From positions 62,001-126,000 of the forward strand of contig JASKOT010000042.1 of assembly GCA_032158125.1 (NCBI GenBank): 64,000 nt of DNA. Reading direction: 5' to 3'. Both the position numbers and the translations under genes were made by a program. The stretch comes from Papiliotrema nemorosa (lineage: Eukaryota > Basidiomycota > Tremellomycetes > Tremellales > Rhynchogastremaceae). The notes below the pieces were generated by a model. It worked only from the letters and a program-made list of their open reading frames with translations. It did not search any database and was not told the DNA's origin. This document shows positions 60,260 through 64,000 of the stretch, piece after piece. The number at the start of each line of letters is the position of its first letter. Position 1 is the first letter of the stretch.

Positions 60260-62275
60260 ATGGGATCGTCCTCTAGTAAGACGAAGAGAAAGCCAGCTGC
60301 GCCTCAGTCTGCTCCCCCAGCTCAATCCAGTTCGTTCATTACATCGCTTACTGCGATCTGCGTAGCTCTAGCTGTGACCTCTTTCTTACTGCTACAATCA
60401 GGCTACTTGCGTCCTCCACCTCACGGATTGAGGGTCTCTGGCAACATGTCGATCAATCCTGCAGCCAGAAGAACAGTGGGATACTTTGTGAGTCTTCATT
60501 CACGGGCCCGAGTCATGGCTCATCGCTTACAACCAGGTCAACTGGTGATTTGCGCTGCGTCGACCGTTGAGGGTTGAGTGACTGATGCCCAGGGGGATAT
60601 ATGGCCGGAAATACCAACCACAGGACATTCCAGCTCCCCTTCTGACCCATATCAACTATGCCTTTGCAAATGTCAACAAGGACACTGGGGAGGTGTTTTT
60701 GAGTGATACATGGGCGGATGTAGAGGTGAGTGCTCGCAATCTTTGCCATAACACCTGACCATCGTTATCTCAGCCATTCAACTTTCTCTATGACTGGCAT
60801 TGTGATTGAACTGATCAACAGATTCACTATGCCGGCGACGATTGGAACGAGCCCGGTACTAATCTCTACGGCTGCCTAAAAGCCATCTACCTGATGAAGA
60901 AAGCGAACAGGCGAGTATAATTACCGAACTTTGTTCTAGACCGGTGCTGATGGCTCAGAAACCTCAAAGTGCTCATGTCCATCGGAGGATGGTCATACTC
61001 TCCAAATTTCGCGAACATCGTGCAGCCCGCGTGGAGAGCCAAATTTGTGGAGACGTCTGTGCGGATGGTGGAAGATGTAGGACTGGACGGGTGCGTACAG
61101 TCTAATACAGTCTACCATCATTGAGAAACCCCGCTGATCTGCAGACTCGACGTGGGTGGCCCATCTGCGGCCAAGTAGTTGACGAGATATCAGATCGACT
61201 ATGAATACCCAAAGAATCCCGCGGATGCGGAAGGGTATGTGCAGCTTCTCAGGGAACTTCGAATGGGTCTCGATCATCTGGCATCCACCAAGGGTAAACC
61301 CAGAGGTCAATACCAACTCACCGTCGCGGCTCCTTGTGGACCAGACAACATGTCTGTCTTGCGGATCAGGGAGATGGATCAGGTAGGCAGTTTGCGTTGG
61401 TCAGGCGAGGCTGACTTTCAGTATCTCGACTTCTGGAATCTCATGGTGAGCCATGATATCGCTATACCGATACCAGACTGACGCAACAGGCATATGACGT
61501 GCGCATTCTCATCCTCGTGATGGACAGGGTCGCTGAGCATTGACAGTTTGCCGGCTCTTGGGACTCGGTTGCAGGCCACCAGGCGAACCTGTTCTCGGCT
61601 CAACCGGGAGGGGTCAGCGTCGACAACGCCGTGAGGTACTACACAAACGCTGGTGTCCATCCAAACCATCTGGTCATCGGTGAGTCTAGACTCGTGCACC
61701 ATTCGGCTACTGATCCGTCCAGGCATGCCGCTTTATGGACGAGCGTTTGCCCAGACACAAGGCATCGGGCATCCATACAACGGTATGTACCTGCAAGCTC
61801 TTTTTTCCAGAGTGTACTGACAACATAGGTGTTGGTGAAGGTTCATGGGAGAATGGAATGTGGGATTACAAGGCATTACCTCAACCCGGAGCACAAGAAT
61901 ACAACGACTTCAACCTAGGCGCATCATACAGCTATGATCAGTGAGTCCGCCATCACTGCCTTTCTGTGCAGTAGCTGAAGGAGCAAGGTCGAAAGGGCTC
62001 TTGATCTCGTATGATACACCAGCGATTGCTGTTCAAAAGGCAAGGTTTATCGACCAGAATCACCTGGGAGGAGCAATGTGGTGGGAGCTCGATGCGGACA
62101 AGCCTGCTGGACAAGGTAGTCTGGTCGAGGCTGTCAGGATGGAATGGGGCCAATTAGAGTGGAAAGAAAATGAATTGGATTATCCCGGCAGTAGTGAGTG
62201 GTCAACGGATAGGGCATGATTTGCTTGATTTGCTGATGGGCAGAGTATGAGAATTTGAGACGCCGCATGGAGTGA
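60260..62275 (+). CDS. GH18 chitinase with N-terminal membrane anchor
   Basis: The start at 60260 opens [20 protein letters not shown], then a single hydrophobic segment [20 protein letters not shown], giving a type II (cytosolic N-terminus) anchored enzyme with a luminal or external catalytic domain. Splicing through an 8-nt exon gives [20 protein letters not shown]; then [20 protein letters not shown] and [20 protein letters not shown] 7-nt exon completes the catalytic [15 protein letters not shown] (DxxDxDxE intact). A 9-nt exon completes [38 protein letters not shown] and [13 protein letters not shown] follow, the latter with the substrate-binding Trp. It has about 13 introns, one with a GC donor. 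A secreted N-linked or septal role is possible; its specific paralogue is not assigned. Confidence 0.9.
60537..60544 (+). other. 8-nt micro-exon in chitinase
   Basis: The exon GTCAACTG between introns 60488-60536 and 60545-60592 (both GT-AG) turns GYF...GIYG into the conserved GYFVNWGIYGR strand of GH18 enzymes. Confidence 0.85.
60911..60958 (+). other. GC-AG intron (donor GCGAGT) in chitinase
   Basis: Exon AAC-AG, then GCGAGT...GATGGCTCAG, then A-AAC-CTC gives [16 protein letters not shown], the expected GH18 sequence. The nearby GTATAA donor would break frame. Confidence 0.82.
61145..61151 (+). other. 7-nt micro-exon encoding a catalytic-motif Asp of the chitinase
   Basis: The exon ACTCGAC between introns 61091-61144 and 61152-61193 (both GT-AG) supplies L and D of DGLDIDYE. 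Without it the motif would lose its middle Asp or hit a stop. Confidence 0.88.
61490..61498 (+). other. 9-nt micro-exon in chitinase
   Basis: The exon GCATATGAC between introns 61446-61489 and 61499-61546 encodes AYD of the conserved NLMAYDFAGSWD motif. Confidence 0.85.
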
Positions 62276-62335
62276 TCGACCAATGGCGGTCTTAATGGGC
62301 GTGATTCCAGACCTCAGTCACGACTTACGATTAGC

Positions 62336-63789
62336 ATGCATCTTGATACACTGTGCGCGATTGTCGTCTGCGCTCATCCTTTACCAAGGGGGGTGAAGTT
62401 GGGGTTGCAACGAGGTTACGTAATCACACGTCACCAACCACTGCATCTCGAGATGAACCCAATGTTGGACTGTCTCATGCCATCTTTTCAAGTCTATCTC
62501 CCACCTCGACTGGTCGACCTATCAGTATGTTCAGCAGCCGATGTACCTATCACTTTCCGCAAGATCCCTCGGTCCTTGTCGGCCGAGTCGCTGAGTCAAC
62601 CGAGGAGTCAAGGAGGTAGTCTCCTGGGTCGTTTACTCCTGGGCCATGGCACGAAAATTGAGCAGGATCGCAAGGGGAAACGCAGAGCTACAGAGCTTGA
62701 TCTCGAGCAGAATGACCTACCCGAGGCTTCTCGCGTTGGTGGGGATGCCGCGGTAGGACCGGTCCCCGGACCTCTGAACGATGGAGTGGATCGATACCCT
62801 CTAATGAGTCCAACGCAAGAGTCCCCTCGACCTCCAAAACATGACATCCACCAGGACCTTGCAAGCCCTACGGGCGATGCAAATAATCACAATGAGGCAT
62901 CTCGCCGCGAACGCAAACGGCTCAAAGCTGCAGGTAGGCTTGATATCTACCTTACTCACCCCGCGTCCCACCGTATGCTGATGAGCCAGAATTGATGGCT
63001 GCTCTACCGGAACTTCAAGCCGACGACTCGATCCTCTCCCTGAACACCACCATGTCGAATCCCTCTCAAGTACCTCCGTCTGGTCAAGATGGGAATGGCG
63101 ATACATCAATGTACAATCTCCCACGATGGACCATCCCTCTGTCTAAACTATCCACTCTCGGTAAACTCCTCGATGGGCATCGCGGAAATGCTTCTGGAAG
63201 TCTGGACGCCAAAGTTCACGTGATAGTTTGCATAACGTCGACTACGGCTCCTGTACTCAGAAGACGGAAAGAGGAAAGGGCAAAAGGACAAGAGGGCACA
63301 TTGTGGATTGCCAAATGGGACGTCATTGCTCCTTCTGAAGCTGGACATACAGAAGTCGGATGTGAAGTTGTCCTTTGGGACAAGTGTGCTCGAGACTATG
63401 GAGAGACGGTCAGACGGGGAGACGTGGTGCTGTTGGAGAGTGAGTATACAATGACCGCTCTTCGTAGACGAGACCTGACCTCTACAGACGTGGAATTCCG
63501 CCCGGCGTCCAAGAGAGACAAGGCGCAGCTTGTCCTGTCCACATCATTCCCCACTCCTCGTCCTGTGGTTCTCTACCGCACTATGCCTCGCTTCACATCA
63601 GCAGCCAATTATGTGAGATCGTCACCGAGGATCAGAGGATATGTACAAGCTCGAGCATCGGGGAAGATGACACCAGAGGATAGGGCTTTGCGGCCGGATC
63701 TAAGGATAGGAAGAAGCGATCCAGGTATAAGGCGAGTTGCTGAGACTGTCAAGTGGTTTGCAGACTGGGTCGGTGGAGAGGGACCATAA
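62336..63789 (+). CDS. Uncharacterised protein with a possible OB fold
   Basis: The C-terminal half is well supported: an exon from about 62992 (ELMAALPELQADDSILSL) runs through LPRWTIPLSKLSTLGKLLDG, KVHVIVCITSTTAPVLRRRK, GTLWIAKWDVIAPSEAGHTE, VGCEVVLWDKCARDYGETVR and RGDVVLLE, and a short intron (donor GTGAGT, end CTGACCTCTACAG) joins N-VEFRPASKRDKAQLVLST. Alternating beta strands with RRGDVVLLENV resemble the L45-to-beta5 part of single-stranded-DNA-binding OB folds. The upstream exon ends RRERKRLKAAG and is disordered. The true start and frame of the first 90 residues are uncertain, because another frame (SPTSTGRPISMFSSRCTYHF) is equally plausible. The fold is inferred from pattern only. 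Confidence 0.6.
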
Positions 63790-63891
63790 CGATGAATGCG
63801 ACACGATGCGACTAGATGATCACAGCGTGCCATCTGCTCTAGGTATAACGATGCATATAATATTCAACTTCCATTTCGTTGCGTCGCTTTT

Positions 63892-64000
63892 TTACTTTCT
63901 CTCGCTGAGCTCGGCGACACCCGGCAAGGTCTGGACAGTCAGCCCTCGCTAAATTTCTTTCCGGTATCGAACACTCACCTTGCCTTCGAGGAGCTCGAGG
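63892..64000 (-). CDS. 3' end of a gene running off the right edge
   Basis: On the minus strand, an exon reading ..LELLEGK ends at a GTGAGT donor. A 48-nt intron (63931-63978, ending GACTGTCCAG) then leads to a last exon TLPGVAELSERK and a TAA stop at 63892-63894. The frame is open through the junction and the splice sites match the local style. Too little is present to name a family. It converges on the preceding gene with about 100 bp between stops. Confidence 0.55.

Noticed and set aside
61081..61210. Chitinase read as lacking the middle catalytic-motif Asp (DGYQIDYE) through one longer intron.
   Set aside because: A 7-nt exon with good GT-AG introns on both sides gives the perfect DGLDIDYE.
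1..64000. Mobile elements, CRISPR, prophage, secondary-metabolite or mating-type cluster.
   Set aside because: No transposase, integrase, reverse transcriptase, repeat array, NRPS/PKS or homeodomain/pheromone gene was seen; gene content is ordinary chromosomal fungal.

Overview
The window looks like nuclear chromosome of a basidiomycete yeast of the Tremellomycetes (Cryptococcus/Kwoniella-like). Evidence: many short introns (about 34-60 nt, one of about 120) with CTGAC/CTRAY branch points just before the 3' splice site; genes closely packed on both strands without operons; and a fungal gene set including a DASH-complex subunit, a copper-fist factor with the Cys clusters of cryptococcal Cuf1, and a double histidine kinase with the architecture of cryptococcal Tco2. 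No transposon, CRISPR array, virus or bacterial-type locus was seen. Exon structures were worked out by hand, so edges may be off by a base or two.

Layout, left to right: AP-2 alpha adaptin (+, 5' end outside the window); Fic1/Inn1-like C2 cytokinesis protein (-); intronless 917-aa orphan (-); Hel2/ZNF598 ribosome-quality-control E3 ligase (+); HAD phosphatase (-); intron-bearing tRNA-Cys-like gene (-); mitoribosomal uS9 (+); Pho85-type cyclin (-); a 3-kb gene-free stretch; SNF2-family ATPase (+); DASH subunit Spc34 (-), divergent from an unrecognised gene (+); Cuf1 (+); division-1 chitin synthase (-); small SANT/Myb-like protein (+); O-methyltransferase with a probable mitochondrial presequence (-); Tco2-like double hybrid histidine kinase (+); GINS subunit Sld5 (-); Pex11 (+); a large disordered protein with a thrice-repeated short motif (+); Bre4-like multispanning membrane protein (-); Tan1 with an RGG box (+); membrane-anchored GH18 chitinase (+); a protein with a possible OB fold (+); and the 3' end of one more gene (-).

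The genes are mostly unrelated housekeeping and signalling functions. Cell wall and septation recur (chitin synthase, chitinase, Fic1-like), as do replication and mitosis (Sld5, Spc34). I found no convincing new multi-gene system. The most unusual signal is in splicing. Four introns can only be read as GC-AG, one is best read as AT-AC with an otherwise U2-like donor, and four exons are only 7-9 nt long. They fall in three genes (SNF2-like, Tco2-like, chitinase). In each case the odd splice restores a conserved family motif, for example the catalytic DGLDIDYE of the chitinase.
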